This document shows, one piece after another, positions 28,020-38,155 of a stretch of DNA of 64,000 nucleotides; within the stretch, counting starts at the first letter, position 1, and each line of letters opens with the position of its first letter. The notes beneath the pieces are model-generated. The model searched no databases, was not told the DNA's origin, and worked only from the letters and a program-made list of their open reading frames with translations. Source of the stretch: Alphaproteobacteria bacterium (GTDB taxonomy: Bacteria > Pseudomonadota > Alphaproteobacteria > Oceanibaculales > Oceanibaculaceae); contig JAHJHR010000012.1 in the NCBI GenBank assembly GCA_018823745.1, positions 620,001 to 684,000 of the forward strand, in the 5' to 3' direction. Both the position numbers and the translations under genes were made by a program.

Positions 28020-28907
28020 ATGGCGCTGGTCTCAGTCGCGCGCTATTTCGACCTTGCCGTCAATACCGCCAAGCGCTTCCTGATGCATGAGGGGATGACG
28101 CGCGCGGGCGCCATTTCCTTCAGCAGCCTGTTCGCCCTGTTCCCGTTTCTGCTTTTCCTGACCGCGCTGGCGGCGATGGTCGGTGAAACGGCGGCGGTGC
28201 GCGATTTCGTCAATTACGCGATGAAGATTCTGCCGCCCGACGTCGCCGGCACGCTGCAACCGGCCATCGAGCAGGTGCTGGGGGCCAGCGAGGGCGGGGT
28301 GCTGACCTTCTCCATGCTGATGACGCTGTGGGCCGCCACCTCAGGCGTGGAGGCGCTGCGCGATGCGCTTAACGTGGCCTATGATGTCGAGCAGCAGCGG
28401 CATTTCCTGATGCGCCGCCTGCAGGGCACGCTGATCGTGCTGATGTCCTCGGTGGTCATCCTGTTCGTGATGACCTCCTTCGTCTTCCTGCCGCTGCTCT
28501 GGGAGCCGCTGGCGCAATGGCTGCATATCGCCGAGGCGACCTTCTGGATCGTCAATGGCGTGCAGATCGGCCTGTCGATCCTGCTGGTCTGGGCCGGGAT
28601 TGCGCTGCTCTATCGCTGGCTGCCCAATGTGCCGCAGAATTTCCGCGATGTCATTCCGGGGGCGATTCTATCCGGCGTGCTCTGGTTCGCGATCCTGGCG
28701 GTTTTTTCCTGGTATCTGCGCAGCTTCGGGCGGTTCACCGTGATCTATGGCAGCCTGGGCGGCATCGTGGTGACGCTGATGTTCTTCTACCTCTCCGCCA
28801 CATCGCTGATCATCGGGGCGGAATTCAACGCCGCGCGCCGGCTGCAGCGGGTCTCGCGGGAGACGGCCGAGGCCGCCGCCCGCAATACGCTGCTGCCGAA
28901 ACCCTAA
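28020..28907 (+). CDS. YihY/virulence factor BrkB family membrane protein
   Basis: 295 residues with about six transmembrane segments. Family signatures present: GAISFSSLFALFPFLLFL, LMTLWAATSGVEALRDALNVAYDVE, VIPGAILSGVLWFAILAVFSWYL and IYGSLGGIVVTLMFFYLSATSLIIGAEFNA. Function of the family is unsettled (formerly annotated as ribonuclease BN by mistake). Directly joined to the MarR gene. Its stop overlaps that of the convergent 2-hydroxyacid dehydrogenase by 4 nt. Confidence 0.9.
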   Translation: MALVSVARYFDLAVNTAKRFLMHEGMTRAGAISFSSLFALFPFLLFLTALAAMVGETAAVRDFVNYAMKILPPDVAGTLQPAIEQVLGASEGGVLTFSMLMTLWAATSGVEALRDALNVAYDVEQQRHFLMRRLQGTLIVLMSSVVILFVMTSFVFLPLLWEPLAQWLHIAEATFWIVNGVQIGLSILLVWAGIALLYRWLPNVPQNFRDVIPGAILSGVLWFAILAVFSWYLRSFGRFTVIYGSLGGIVVTLMFFYLSATSLIIGAEFNAARRLQRVSRETAEAAARNTLLPKP

Positions 28908-29833
28908 TAGCCGGCCGCCCGGTCGACCAGGTTGAGCGGCGGCTTGCCGGCCATGACCCGGCGGATATTCTCGGCCACCTGTTCGCCCGCCGTGCGCGGG
29001 TTGGTCAGGGCCGCCGCATGTGGCGTCAGCAGCACCTTCGGGTGCGCCCAGTAGGGATGCTCGGCTGGCAGTGGTTCCTGCCGGAAGACGTCCAGCGCCG
29101 CGCCGGCAATATGGCCGGCATCCATGGCGGCGATCAGATCCTCATCGACGACATGACGGCCGCGCGCCGAATTCACCACATAGGCGCCCTTGGGCAATTC
29201 GGCCAGCAGCTTGGCATCGATGATGTTTTCCGTCTCCGGCGTCAGCGGCAGCAGGCAGCACAGGATATCGGTACGGTTCAGAAACGGTTTCAGCCCCTCC
29301 GGCCCATGGAAGCAGTCGACGCCGGCAATCTGCTTGGCGCGGCGGCTCCAGCCGGCGGTAGGGAAGCCATGGCGGGCCAGCTTCACCGCCGCATCCTCGC
29401 CCAGCGCGCCCAGGCCCAGAATGCCGACCCGGCGCTGCGCGGTGTCGGGGAAGGGCAGGGTTTCCCAATGCTTTTCCTGCTGGAAGCGGGCATAGGTATC
29501 GCCCTGGCGGTGGAAGCGCAGCACCTGGAGCAGGACATATTCGCTCATCGCCTCGGCCATCCAGGGATCGACCAGGCGGGTGATGGCAACACCTTCCGGC
29601 AGATCGGTATCGCGGAAGATATGGTCGACGCCGGCCCCCAGCGAGGAGATGCAGCGCAGATTGGGGAATTTCTGGAATTCGCCGATCGGCATGCCCCAGA
29701 CAAGCGCGAAGGTGATGTCCGCCGGGTCGCCATAATCCGGCCAGATGCGGAAATCGAGATCGGGAATGCGGGACCGGATCTCACGCTCCCAATGAGCGGC
29801 GGAATCCGAGCCGGATTTGAACAGGACGGCCAT
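28904..29833 (-). CDS. ghrA: glyoxylate/hydroxypyruvate reductase A-like 2-hydroxyacid dehydrogenase
   Basis: 309 residues. The D-2-hydroxyacid dehydrogenase fold shows the NAD(P) motif GILGLGALG (near 140), the substrate Arg in NSARGRHVV, the Glu in DVFRQEPLP and the catalytic His in LTPHAAALT. Substrate-domain features (ISSLGAGVDHI, ITRLVDP) match GhrA, which reduces glyoxylate and hydroxypyruvate. It lies upstream of nothing on its own strand and 53 nt downstream of yejF, so it may be cotranscribed with the peptide importer. Confidence 0.88.
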   Translation of the reverse strand: MAVLFKSGSDSAAHWEREIRSRIPDLDFRIWPDYGDPADITFALVWGMPIGEFQKFPNLRCISSLGAGVDHIFRDTDLPEGVAITRLVDPWMAEAMSEYVLLQVLRFHRQGDTYARFQQEKHWETLPFPDTAQRRVGILGLGALGEDAAVKLARHGFPTAGWSRRAKQIAGVDCFHGPEGLKPFLNRTDILCCLLPLTPETENIIDAKLLAELPKGAYVVNSARGRHVVDEDLIAAMDAGHIAGAALDVFRQEPLPAEHPYWAHPKVLLTPHAAALTNPRTAGEQVAENIRRVMAGKPPLNLVDRAAGY

Positions 29834-29886
29834 CGACGAACCTCGGTATGAACATGGAGAGGAAGGAATAGTTGTAAGTCTAGCTG

Positions 29887-31518
29887 TCAGGTCTTTACCA
29901 CGCCATCCTCGACCGCTTCCAGATCGAAGGCCGCTTTCATCAGCGCTTTCGTATAGGGATCGGCCGGGTGGTCGAAAATCGCCTCGGCGCTGCCGGTTTC
30001 CACGACCTTGCCATGGCGCAGCACGATGACCTTATGCGCCATGGCGCGCACCACCTTCAGATCATGGCTGATGAACATATAGGCCAGGCCGTGGCGGCGC
30101 TGCAGCTCGCGCAGCAGCTCGACGATCTGGCCCTGCACGCTCATATCCAGCGCGCTGGTCGGCTCATCCAGCACCACCAGCCGCGGCTTCAGCACCATGG
30201 CGCGGGCGATGGCGATGCGTTGGCGCTGCCCGCCGGAGAATTCATGCGGATAGCGGAAGCGCCAGGCCGGGTCGATGCCGACCTCCTCCAGCACCGCATC
30301 GATCATCCGGTCGCGCTCGGCGGCGTTATCGGCCAGGCGGTGCACGGACAGGCCTTCGCCGATGATATCGGCTACCGAGAGGCGCGGGCTGAGCGAGGAG
30401 AAGGGGTCCTGGAAGACGATCTGCATCTCCCGCCGCAGGGGGCGCAGCTGGCCGGTGCGCAGCCCGGCAATGTCGCGCCCGGCAAAGCGGATCGCCCCCT
30501 CGCTGCGTTCCAGCCGCAGCAAGCCGAGGCCCAGCGTGGTCTTGCCGGAGCCGGATTCGCCGACCACGCCCACCGTCTCGCCCTCGCGGATGGCGATATC
30601 GACACTGTCCACCGCCTTCACATGACCGATGGTCCGGCGCAGCACGCCCTTGCGGATCGGGAACCAGATTTTCACCTGTTCGCCGAACAGCATTTCCGGG
30701 GCGTCTTCCGGCACAGGCTCCGGCCGGCCCTTCGGCTCCGCCGCCAGCAGGCGCTTCGTATAGGGATGCTGGGGGTTGGCGAAGATATCGGCGACCGGTC
30801 CGTGCTCCACCACCTCGCCCTGGGTCATCACATAGACCCGGTCGGCCATCTTGCGCACGATGCCCAGATCATGGGTGATGAACAGCATCGACATGTCGGT
30901 GTCGCGCTTCAGATCGCGCAGCAGCTTCAGGATTTGCGCCTGGATGGTGACATCCAGTGCGGTTGTCGGCTCATCGGCGATCAGCAGATCGGGCTGGTTG
31001 GCTAGCGCCATGGCGATCATCACGCGCTGGCGCTGCCCGCCCGACAGCTGGTGCGGATAGCTGGACAGGCGCTGCTCGACATTGTCCAGCCCGACCTGGG
31101 TCAACAGCTCGATGGTGCGCGCCCGCGCGGCCTCCGGCGCCAGGCCGCGATGGATGAACAGGATTTCCGTGATCTGCTTTTCCACACTATGCAGCGGATT
31201 GAGCGAAGTCATCGGCTCCTGGAAGATCATCGATATCTCGTTGCCGCGCACCTTGCGCAGGGCATTCTGGTCCTGGCCCATCAGCTCGACATCGCGGTAG
31301 CGCACCGAGCCGCTGGGGTGCTGTGCTGCCGGATAGGGCAGAAGCTGCAGGATCGACAGCGCTGAGACCGATTTGCCGGAGCCGGATTCACCGACCAGCG
31401 CCACCGTCTCGCCCTTGCCGATGGAGAAGGAGACATGCTTCACCGCATCGACCACCCGGTCGCGGGTGACGAAGCTGACCGACAGGTTTTCGACCGCGAG
31501 CAAGGGGGTGTCGGTCAT
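29887..31518 (-). CDS. yejF: peptide ABC transporter ATP-binding protein, duplicated (YejF)
   Basis: 543 residues with two complete ATPase halves. Half 1: Walker A GESGSGKS near 42, signature LSGGQRQRV near 158, Walker [13 protein letters not shown]. Half 2: [11 protein letters not shown] near 325, [15 protein letters not shown] near 434 and [12 protein letters not shown]. Each half is followed by the oligopeptide-type C-terminal segment ([16 protein letters not shown]). It energises the YejBE channel. The start overlaps the yejE stop by 4 nt (ATGA), giving tight coupling. Confidence 0.95.
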   Translation of the reverse strand: MTDTPLLAVENLSVSFVTRDRVVDAVKHVSFSIGKGETVALVGESGSGKSVSALSILQLLPYPAAQHPSGSVRYRDVELMGQDQNALRKVRGNEISMIFQEPMTSLNPLHSVEKQITEILFIHRGLAPEAARARTIELLTQVGLDNVEQRLSSYPHQLSGGQRQRVMIAMALANQPDLLIADEPTTALDVTIQAQILKLLRDLKRDTDMSMLFITHDLGIVRKMADRVYVMTQGEVVEHGPVADIFANPQHPYTKRLLAAEPKGRPEPVPEDAPEMLFGEQVKIWFPIRKGVLRRTIGHVKAVDSVDIAIREGETVGVVGESGSGKTTLGLGLLRLERSEGAIRFAGRDIAGLRTGQLRPLRREMQIVFQDPFSSLSPRLSVADIIGEGLSVHRLADNAAERDRMIDAVLEEVGIDPAWRFRYPHEFSGGQRQRIAIARAMVLKPRLVVLDEPTSALDMSVQGQIVELLRELQRRHGLAYMFISHDLKVVRAMAHKVIVLRHGKVVETGSAEAIFDHPADPYTKALMKAAFDLEAVEDGVVKT

Positions 31519-32612
31519 TGCAGGGTCTTTCGCGGATCGAAGGCATCGCGCACCGCCTCGCCGACGAAGATCAGCAGGCTGAGCATGAGCGCTAGCACCA
31601 TGAAGCCGGTGATGCCCAGCCAGGGGGCCTGCAGATTCGCCTTACCCTGGGCCAGCAATTCACCCAGCGAAGCCGATCCCGGCGGCAGGCCGAAGCCCAG
31701 GAAATCCAGCGAGGTCAGCGTGGTGATCGAGGCATTCAGGATGAAGGGCAGGAAGGTCAATGTCGCCACCATGGCATTGGGCAGGACATGGCGGATCATG
31801 ATCATGGTCGATGACACGCCAAGCGCCCGGGCGGCGCGGACATAGTCGAAATTCCGGGCGCGCAGGAATTCCGCACGTACCACGCCGACCAGCGACATCC
31901 AGGAAAAACACAGCATCAGCAGCAGCAGCCACCAGAAATTCGGCTCCACCACGCTGGCCAGGATGATCAGCAGATACAGTACCGGCAGGCCGGACCAGAT
32001 TTCGATGAAGCGCTGCGCCAGCAAATCCAGCCAGCCGCCGAAATAGCCCTGCACCGCGCCCGCCGCCACGCCGATGACCGAGCTGAACAGCGTCAGCGTC
32101 AGGCCGAACAGCACCGACAGCCGGAAGCCGTAGATCAGCCGGGCCAGCACGTCGCGCGCCTGGTCATCCGTGCCCAGCCAGTGCCGGCTGTCAGGGGGCG
32201 AGGGGGCGGGGCCGGTCAGGTCATTGGCGACGGTGTTGTAGCTGTAGGGGATCAGCGGCCAGATCATCCAGCCCTTTTCCTCGATCAGCTCGACCACCTC
32301 GGGATCGGTGTAATCCGCCTCGGTCGGGAAGAAGCCGCCAAAGGTGGTTTCCGGATAGGCGGTCAACACCGGGGAATATAATCCGCCATCGTAATAAATG
32401 ACCAGCGGCCGGTCATTGGCGATGAATTCGGCGAAAAGCGAGGCGCCAAACAGCGCCAGGAAAATCCACAGCGACCAGAACCCCCGGCTGTTGGCCCGGA
32501 AATTCCCCAGCCGGCGCCGGGTCAGCGGGGTGATTGCGATGCCCAGGAACCGATCCTGAACCGGCGTGACCCGAGGCGTATTTGGGGGCGTGTCTATTGC
32601 TGCATCGGTCAC
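31515..32612 (-). CDS. yejE: peptide ABC transporter permease YejE
   Basis: 365 residues from GTG 32612, which has a GGGAGG SD at 9-nt spacing and begins 4 nt after the yejB stop. An in-frame ATG at 32663 would overlap yejB and lacks an SD. Typical DppC-type permease: N-terminal transmembrane segment (FWSLWIFLALFGASLFAEFI), a periplasmic domain with HWLGTDDQARDVLARLIYG, and the EAA loop EFLRARNFDYVRAARALGVSSTMIM. The last helices end in [16 protein letters not shown]. Partner of YejB. Confidence 0.94.
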   Translation of the reverse strand: MTDAAIDTPPNTPRVTPVQDRFLGIAITPLTRRRLGNFRANSRGFWSLWIFLALFGASLFAEFIANDRPLVIYYDGGLYSPVLTAYPETTFGGFFPTEADYTDPEVVELIEEKGWMIWPLIPYSYNTVANDLTGPAPSPPDSRHWLGTDDQARDVLARLIYGFRLSVLFGLTLTLFSSVIGVAAGAVQGYFGGWLDLLAQRFIEIWSGLPVLYLLIILASVVEPNFWWLLLLMLCFSWMSLVGVVRAEFLRARNFDYVRAARALGVSSTMIMIRHVLPNAMVATLTFLPFILNASITTLTSLDFLGFGLPPGSASLGELLAQGKANLQAPWLGITGFMVLALMLSLLIFVGEAVRDAFDPRKTLQ

Positions 32613-32616
32613 GGGA

Positions 32617-33726
32617 TCAGACCTCCCGGCTTTCGAAATCGATGCGCGGATCGATGAAGACATACATCAGATCGCCCAGCAGGTTCAGCAGCAGCCCCAG
32701 CAGGGTGAAGAAATACAGCGTGCCGAACATGATCGGGTAATCGCGGTTGATCGCCGCCTCGAAGCCCAGCAGCCCCAGCCCGTCCAGCGAGAAGATCACC
32801 TCGATCAGCAGCGACCCCGTGAACAGCACGCCGATAAAGGCGCTGGGGAAGCCGGCGACGACGATCAGCATGGCGTTGCGGAAGACATGGCCATACAGCA
32901 CGCGGTTCTCGGTCAGCCCCTTGGCGCGGGCGGTGATGACATATTGCTTGTTGATCTCCTCCAGGAAGGAATTCTTGGTCAGCATGGTCAGGCTGGCAAA
33001 GCCGCCAATGACCATGGCGGAGATCGGCAGGACCATATGCCAGAAATAATCGCCGATCTTCTGGGTCCAGCTCAGCTCGTCCCAGTTGCTGCTGGTCAGG
33101 CCGCGCAACGGGAACCAGTCTAGGAAACTGCCGCCGGCGAACAGCACGACCAGCAGGATGGCAAACAGGAAGCCGGGAATCGCATAGCCGATGATGACCA
33201 CGGCGGAGGACCAGATATCAAAGGCGCTGCCGTCCCGCACCGCCTTGCGGATGCCCAGCGGGATGGAGATCAGATAGACCAGCAGCGTGGTCCACAGCCC
33301 GAGCGAGATCGAGACCGGCATCTTCTCCAGCACCAGATCGACGACGCTGCGGTTGCGGAAGAAACTGTCGCCGAAATCGAAGACGATGTAGTTGCCAATC
33401 ATCTGGGTGAAGCGTTCCAGCGGCGGCTTGTCGAAGCCGAATTGCCGTTCCAGATCCGCGATCAGCTCTGGCGGCAGGCCCCGCGCACCGCGATAGCGAC
33501 TGGCGGCGTCGCTTTCCCGGTTCTGCAAATTGGTTGGAGCCTGTGCCTGCTCGCTCTGGCTGCCGGTGATGCGCGCCGTGGCATCGACGGCAGTACCGCG
33601 GATCTCGGCGATCATCCGCTCGACCGGCCCGCCGGGGGCCGCCTGCACGATAACGAAATTGATCACCATGATGCCGAACAGGGTCGGCAGGATCAGCAGC
33701 AGCCGTCTAACGATATAGGCGAGCAT
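32617..33726 (-). CDS. yejB: peptide ABC transporter permease YejB
   Basis: 369 residues, DppB-type permease. First helix [20 protein letters not shown], then a periplasmic insert (about 30-110), and the EAA loop [29 protein letters not shown]; the C-terminus is [18 protein letters not shown]. YejABEF imports oligopeptides, including microcin C in E. coli. Located between yejA and yejE in the standard order. Confidence 0.95.
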   Translation of the reverse strand: MLAYIVRRLLLILPTLFGIMVINFVIVQAAPGGPVERMIAEIRGTAVDATARITGSQSEQAQAPTNLQNRESDAASRYRGARGLPPELIADLERQFGFDKPPLERFTQMIGNYIVFDFGDSFFRNRSVVDLVLEKMPVSISLGLWTTLLVYLISIPLGIRKAVRDGSAFDIWSSAVVIIGYAIPGFLFAILLVVLFAGGSFLDWFPLRGLTSSNWDELSWTQKIGDYFWHMVLPISAMVIGGFASLTMLTKNSFLEEINKQYVITARAKGLTENRVLYGHVFRNAMLIVVAGFPSAFIGVLFTGSLLIEVIFSLDGLGLLGFEAAINRDYPIMFGTLYFFTLLGLLLNLLGDLMYVFIDPRIDFESREV

Positions 33727-33769
33727 GGCGCGCTACCCCCTGTCCCAGTAAGTGATCGGTAGCAGCCGG

Positions 33770-35611
33770 TTAATTGCGGCTTCGGCGGAAGGCAGCCACC
33801 TTTTCCGCCTTGTCCGGATCGACCCACCAGGTATCGAGGAAGCCGAGGGCGTATTTCGGAGTGACTTCAGGGTGGCTGAACTTGTTCCAGTAGACCACCC
33901 GGAAGCTCTGGATGTGCCAGTGCGGCACGACGTAATGGCCCCAGAGCAGCACCCGATCCAGCGCCTTTGTCCGGGTGATCAGGCTGTCGCGGTCTGGCGC
34001 CTGGATGACCAGATCAATCAGCTGCTCGACGACAGGGTCGTCAATGCCGGCGAGGTTCCGGCTGCCCGGCTCCTTGCCCTTGGCGGCGCCCCAGAAATCG
34101 CGCTGCTCATTGCCGGGCGACAGGGACTGGCCCCAGAGGCCGACAGTCATATCGAAATCGTAATTATCCATCCGGTTCTGGTACTGGGCGGTATCCACCG
34201 TGCGCACGCTGGCGCGGATGCCCAGGCGCTCCAGCCCCTTGGCATAGGGCAGGGCGACCCGCTCGAAGGCCGGGCTGTTCAGCAGAATCTCGAATTCAAA
34301 GGGTTGGCCCTGTGCATTGACCAGCCGGCCTTTCTCTACCTTCCAGCCGGCCGCCTGCAGCAATTCCAGCGCGGTGCGCAGATTGGCCCGGTTGTTGCCG
34401 GACCCATCCGTGGTCGGGGCCTTGTATTCACTGGTGAAGACCTGTTCCGGCACCTTGCCGCGGAAGCGTTCCAGTATCGCCAGTTCCTCGCCCGTCGGCA
34501 GGCCGGAGGAGGCCAGTTCGGAATTCGAGAAATAGCTTTCCGTGCGCTTATAGGCACCGAAGAACAGCGTCTCGTTGGACCATTCGAAATCGAAACCGTA
34601 ATTCAGCGCCTGGCGGACACGCGGATCCTGGAAGATCGGCTTGCGGGTGTTCATGACGAAACCCTGCATGCCGGTCGGCAGGGAATGCTCGATCTCCTCC
34701 TTCACCACCATGCCCTGCTGCAGGGCCGGGAAATCATAGGCGGTGGCCCATTCCTTGGCGTTGTTCTCCTGCCGGAAATCATAGGCGCCGGCCTTCAGCG
34801 CCTCGATGCCCACCGTCGCGTCGCGATAGTAATCGAAGCGGATGCTGCCGAAATTATGCCGGCCGCGATTCACCGGCAAATCCTTGCCCCAGTAATCCGC
34901 CACCCGCTCATAGGTGATCGCCCGGCCCGGATCGGAATTGGCCACCCGGTAGGGCCCGCTGCCGGTGATCGGCTCCAGCGAGCCGCGGTCGAATTCCTTG
35001 TCGGCGAAGAAATGCTTCGGCAGGACCGGCATCTGGCCGATGATCAGCGGCAATTCCATGTTCACGATATCGCCGAAGCTGAAGCGCACCGTGTGAGGGC
35101 CCTGGGCCTCGGCCTTCAGCACATCGGCGTAATAGGCGCGGAAGAACGGCGCGCCCTTGGTCTTCAGTGTGTCGAAGGTCCAGACCACATCCTCGGCCGT
35201 GATCGGCTTGCCGTCATGGAAGCGGGCCTCCGGGCGCAGGGTGAAGGTGACCGAGCGATGGTCGGGCGCGACCGAGATGGTCTCGGCGATCAGCCCGTAT
35301 TCGGCGAAGGCCTCGTCGCTGCTGCCGGTCAGCAGGGTGTCGAAGGTCAGGCTCAGCCCGCCGGCGGCGACCCCGCGCAGGATATAGGGGTTCAGGCTGT
35401 CATAGGTGCCGATGGCCGCCAGGATGACATCGCCGCCCTTCGGTGCGTCCGGGTTCACATAGTCGAAATGGGAGAAATCCGGCCCGTATTTCGGGTCGCC
35501 ATGCAGGACCAGCGCATGTGTCGCTCCGGCGCCCTGCGCCTGAAGGTCGGTCTGGGCGGCGAGGGTCAGAAACCCCAGCCCGGCGGCGAAAATGGTGGCG
35601 AAGACCCGCAT
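33770..35611 (-). CDS. yejA: peptide ABC transporter substrate-binding protein YejA
   Basis: 613 residues, family 5 extracellular solute-binding protein. Signal peptide MRVFATIFAAGLGFLTLAAQ, then HALVLHGDPKYGPDFSHFDYVNPDAPKGG, which is YejA-like. PITAEDVVWTFDTLK and DYWGKDLPVNRGRHNF are diagnostic of the family; it ends GFLDTWWVDPDKA. It binds peptides in the periplasm for YejBEF. First gene of yejABEF; 43 nt to yejB. Confidence 0.95.
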   Translation of the reverse strand: MRVFATIFAAGLGFLTLAAQTDLQAQGAGATHALVLHGDPKYGPDFSHFDYVNPDAPKGGDVILAAIGTYDSLNPYILRGVAAGGLSLTFDTLLTGSSDEAFAEYGLIAETISVAPDHRSVTFTLRPEARFHDGKPITAEDVVWTFDTLKTKGAPFFRAYYADVLKAEAQGPHTVRFSFGDIVNMELPLIIGQMPVLPKHFFADKEFDRGSLEPITGSGPYRVANSDPGRAITYERVADYWGKDLPVNRGRHNFGSIRFDYYRDATVGIEALKAGAYDFRQENNAKEWATAYDFPALQQGMVVKEEIEHSLPTGMQGFVMNTRKPIFQDPRVRQALNYGFDFEWSNETLFFGAYKRTESYFSNSELASSGLPTGEELAILERFRGKVPEQVFTSEYKAPTTDGSGNNRANLRTALELLQAAGWKVEKGRLVNAQGQPFEFEILLNSPAFERVALPYAKGLERLGIRASVRTVDTAQYQNRMDNYDFDMTVGLWGQSLSPGNEQRDFWGAAKGKEPGSRNLAGIDDPVVEQLIDLVIQAPDRDSLITRTKALDRVLLWGHYVVPHWHIQSFRVVYWNKFSHPEVTPKYALGFLDTWWVDPDKAEKVAAFRRSRN

Positions 35612-35792
35612 ATGTTCCCGTCGCTCCCCTGAAACGTGATCCGATCCGAATAGCTCATCCTCAGGGCGATATAATGGCAGATCGCCGAGGATAAAGGAGC
35701 GGCTTCGTACTAGGCCGCCGAATTAATCAGATTTAAGGAAACGGAAAGGTTGGGGCGATAGCGGCGTCTCGAAGGACACGGCGGCCGAAGGA
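35612..35792. other. yejA upstream region with imperfect hairpin
   Basis: This 181-nt gap lies upstream of yejA and downstream of hisN. It holds a near-perfect stem (ATCCTCAGGGCGAT with ATCGCCGAGGAT, about 35655-35693) and a 12-mer (CGTCTCGAAGGA, 35765-35776) that recurs in reverse at 40193-40204. One of these may terminate hisN; the yejA promoter must also be here, but I cannot pick it out. Confidence 0.4.
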
Positions 35793-36578
35793 CTAGCCGT
35801 TCAGCAGGGCGATGACCGGATCGAGTAGGGCGCTGTCGCCGCAGGCGATGACGTCGAAATTGCCGTCGCGGATTTCCAGCTTCCGGCCCTGCCAGTCGGT
35901 CAGCATGCCGCCGGCATTCTCGATGATCGGCGCCAGGGCCACCCAGTCATAGAGCTGCAGCGAGGATTCGATGGCCAGGTCGATGAAGCCGCTGGCCAGC
36001 AGGCCGAAGCCGTAGCAATCGCCGCCCCAATGGGTGAATTTCGTCGCTGCGCCAACGCGATCGAAGGCGGCGTAGCGGTCACCCTTGAACATGTCGGGGG
36101 AGGTGGTCTGTAATATCGCGCGGGACAGCCCACCCTCGACGCGCCGGGTGCGGGCGGGGATGCCGTTCAGCGTCGTCGGATAGCCGGTGGCGCCGATCCA
36201 GCGGTCATGGATGATCGGCTGGTTGATCACGCCCAGAATCGGCTGGTTCTTGTACAGCAGCCCGATCAGCGTGCCGAAAAGCGGCTTGCCGGTCAGGAAG
36301 GCCTTGGTGCCGTCAATCGGGTCCAGCACCCAGACCCAGTCGGCATCGCGGCGCACGGAGCCATGCTCCTCGCCGATAATGCCGTGTTCGGGGAATTCCT
36401 TCTCGATGCGCGCCCGCATCACCGCTTCTGCCGTCCGGTCGGCAATGGTGACCGGGCTTTCGTCGGCCTTGTCCTCGGACACCACACCGCTGCGGAAATA
36501 GCGCTGGGCCACCGCACCCGCCTCGTCGGCCAGCAGGCCGGCGAAGCGGATCAGTTCGGCAGGGCAGTTCTCGCTCAC
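35793..36578 (-). CDS. hisN: histidinol-phosphatase, inositol-monophosphatase family
   Basis: 261 residues. IMPase-fold metal ligands: IGEEHG (near 70), [21 protein letters not shown] (near 88-108) and [17 protein letters not shown] (near 210-226). The DGTKAF/LTG variant is typical of the HisN histidinol-phosphatase group of alphaproteobacteria, which completes the penultimate step of histidine synthesis. GTG start. It lies 24 nt after the cytochrome c gene on the same strand. Confidence 0.88.
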   Translation of the reverse strand: MSENCPAELIRFAGLLADEAGAVAQRYFRSGVVSEDKADESPVTIADRTAEAVMRARIEKEFPEHGIIGEEHGSVRRDADWVWVLDPIDGTKAFLTGKPLFGTLIGLLYKNQPILGVINQPIIHDRWIGATGYPTTLNGIPARTRRVEGGLSRAILQTTSPDMFKGDRYAAFDRVGAATKFTHWGGDCYGFGLLASGFIDLAIESSLQLYDWVALAPIIENAGGMLTDWQGRKLEIRDGNFDVIACGDSALLDPVIALLNG

Positions 36579-36602
36579 CTCAGGCAGCCTGCGATGCGCC
36601 GC

Positions 36603-37145
36603 TTACTGCGGCAGCGGGGCGGGGCTGTCGGCGAGGCTGCGCAGATAGGCGATCAGATTGGCGCGGTCCTTGTCGCTGCGCAGGCCGGCATAGTTCATCT
36701 TCGTGCCGGGCACGTAGTCGCGCGGGCTGAACAGGAAGCGGGAGAGGTTCTCGTAGGTCCACTCGCCCTCAGCCTCGGCCATGGCGGTGGAATAGGCAAA
36801 GCCTTCCAGATGCGCCTTGCTGGTGTTCACGATGCCATAGAGATTCGGGCCGACGCGGTTCGGGCCGCCCTTGTCGAAAGTATGGCAGGCGGTGCAGCGG
36901 CGGGTCAGCGCCTCGCCGGCCGCGGCATCAGCCGACGCCAGCAGCGGGGCGATCGGCTCCGGCCACTGGACTTCCTGCGGTGCGGCGGCAGTCGCGTTCG
37001 CCTCTTCCGCGACCTCGACCTTATAGGCGTTTTCCTGCAGCGGCTTCGGCGCCACCAGCATATGGCCCAGCGTACCGGTGACCATGAACAGGAGGGCGCC
37101 CAACAGGATGCCGGCTGCGATCTTGTTCAATTCGAAAGTCGACAT
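36603..37145 (-). CDS. membrane-anchored cytochrome c (CycM-like)
   Basis: 180 residues. Uncleaved N-terminal anchor ([24 protein letters not shown]), an Ala/Glu linker, then a class I cytochrome domain with the heme site CTACH near 84-88 and the axial Met in [10 protein letters not shown] near 149. It resembles cytochrome c552/CycM proteins that pass electrons from complex III to terminal oxidase on the periplasmic side. Divergent from kdsB, and upstream of hisN with which it probably shares a transcript. SD GAGG. Confidence 0.9.
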   Translation of the reverse strand: MSTFELNKIAAGILLGALLFMVTGTLGHMLVAPKPLQENAYKVEVAEEANATAAAPQEVQWPEPIAPLLASADAAAGEALTRRCTACHTFDKGGPNRVGPNLYGIVNTSKAHLEGFAYSTAMAEAEGEWTYENLSRFLFSPRDYVPGTKMNYAGLRSDKDRANLIAYLRSLADSPAPLPQ

Positions 37146-37385
37146 GGGAGACCTCGTACACGTCCCGTATTGCTTAATCTCAGGCGGCGGAGATTAGTGG
37201 TTTCCGCCGGTCCTGTCCAAAAAAAGCCGCATCCCGCCGCCATGGGGCATCGGGCTATCGGCAATCCGGGGATCGATATATCGTCTTTCGCCGGTCAGGG
37301 GACGCAAAACCGTCACCGGACCGGCAGATTTTATGCGGCATTCTGTCGCAATTCCTGTCTCAAGCTGCTGGGAGACCGCGATTTC

Positions 37386-38147
37386 ATGGCTGCTGATGCC
37401 ACCCCCGCCAATCCGATCATTCTGATTCCGGCCCGCATGGCCTCGACCCGGCTGCCCGGCAAGCCGCTGGCGGATATTCACGGTGCGCCGATGATCGTGC
37501 ATGTCTGGCGCAGGGCGATGGAGGCCGATATCGGCCCGGTCTGGATCGCCGCCGCCGAGCCGGAAATCGTCGCGGCGGTGGAGGCGGCGGGCGGCAAGGC
37601 AGTCCTCACCGATCCCGATCTGCCCTCCGGTTCCGACCGGATCTGGGAGGCGCTGGGGCGCATCGACCCGCAGGGCCGGCATGATGCCATCGTCAATGTG
37701 CAGGGCGATCTGCCGACGCTCGACCCGGAAATCGTCGCGACGGTGTTCCGGCCGCTCGCCGACCCGTCCGTCGATATCGCCACGCTGGCCGCGCCGATCC
37801 GCGTGGCGGAGGAACGCAGCGCCAGCCAGGTGGTGAAGCCGGTGGTGGCCTGGAATGCCGCCGAAACACAGGGCCGCGCGCTCTATTTCACCCGCGCCAC
37901 CGCGCCCTGGGGCGAGGGGGAATTGTTCCATCACATCGGCCTCTATGCCTATCGCCGCGCGGCGCTGGCGCGTTTCGTCGCCTTGCCGCCCAGCCCGCTG
38001 GAGCTGCGCGAGAAGCTGGAACAGCTGCGCGCGCTGGAGGCCGGCATGCGCATCGACGTGGCCCGCGTTGACACGGTTCCGCTCGGCGTCGATACTCCCG
38101 CCGACCTCGAACGGGCGCGGCGTATTCTCGCTGGCGCCCAGGAATAA
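37386..38147 (+). CDS. kdsB: 3-deoxy-manno-octulosonate cytidylyltransferase
   Basis: 253 residues, activates KDO with CTP for lipid A inner-core synthesis. CTP-binding [15 protein letters not shown] near 13-27, [16 protein letters not shown] near 75-90, [12 protein letters not shown] near 102-113 and [17 protein letters not shown] near 182 are all in place. Start at ATG 37386; the much longer in-frame ORF from 36207 runs antisense through hisN and the cytochrome gene. Followed by pheA after 8 nt. Confidence 0.94.
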   Translation: MAADATPANPIILIPARMASTRLPGKPLADIHGAPMIVHVWRRAMEADIGPVWIAAAEPEIVAAVEAAGGKAVLTDPDLPSGSDRIWEALGRIDPQGRHDAIVNVQGDLPTLDPEIVATVFRPLADPSVDIATLAAPIRVAEERSASQVVKPVVAWNAAETQGRALYFTRATAPWGEGELFHHIGLYAYRRAALARFVALPPSPLELREKLEQLRALEAGMRIDVARVDTVPLGVDTPADLERARRILAGAQE

Positions 38148-38155
38148 GAGCTCCC

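Noticed and set aside
33752-35632. 626-codon plus-strand ORF opposite yejA
   Set aside because: Shadow of yejA, which has a signal peptide and family motifs.
35665-35675. TATAAT-like -10 box in the yejA upstream gap
   Set aside because: It is on the plus strand, where no gene follows; part of an imperfect hairpin.
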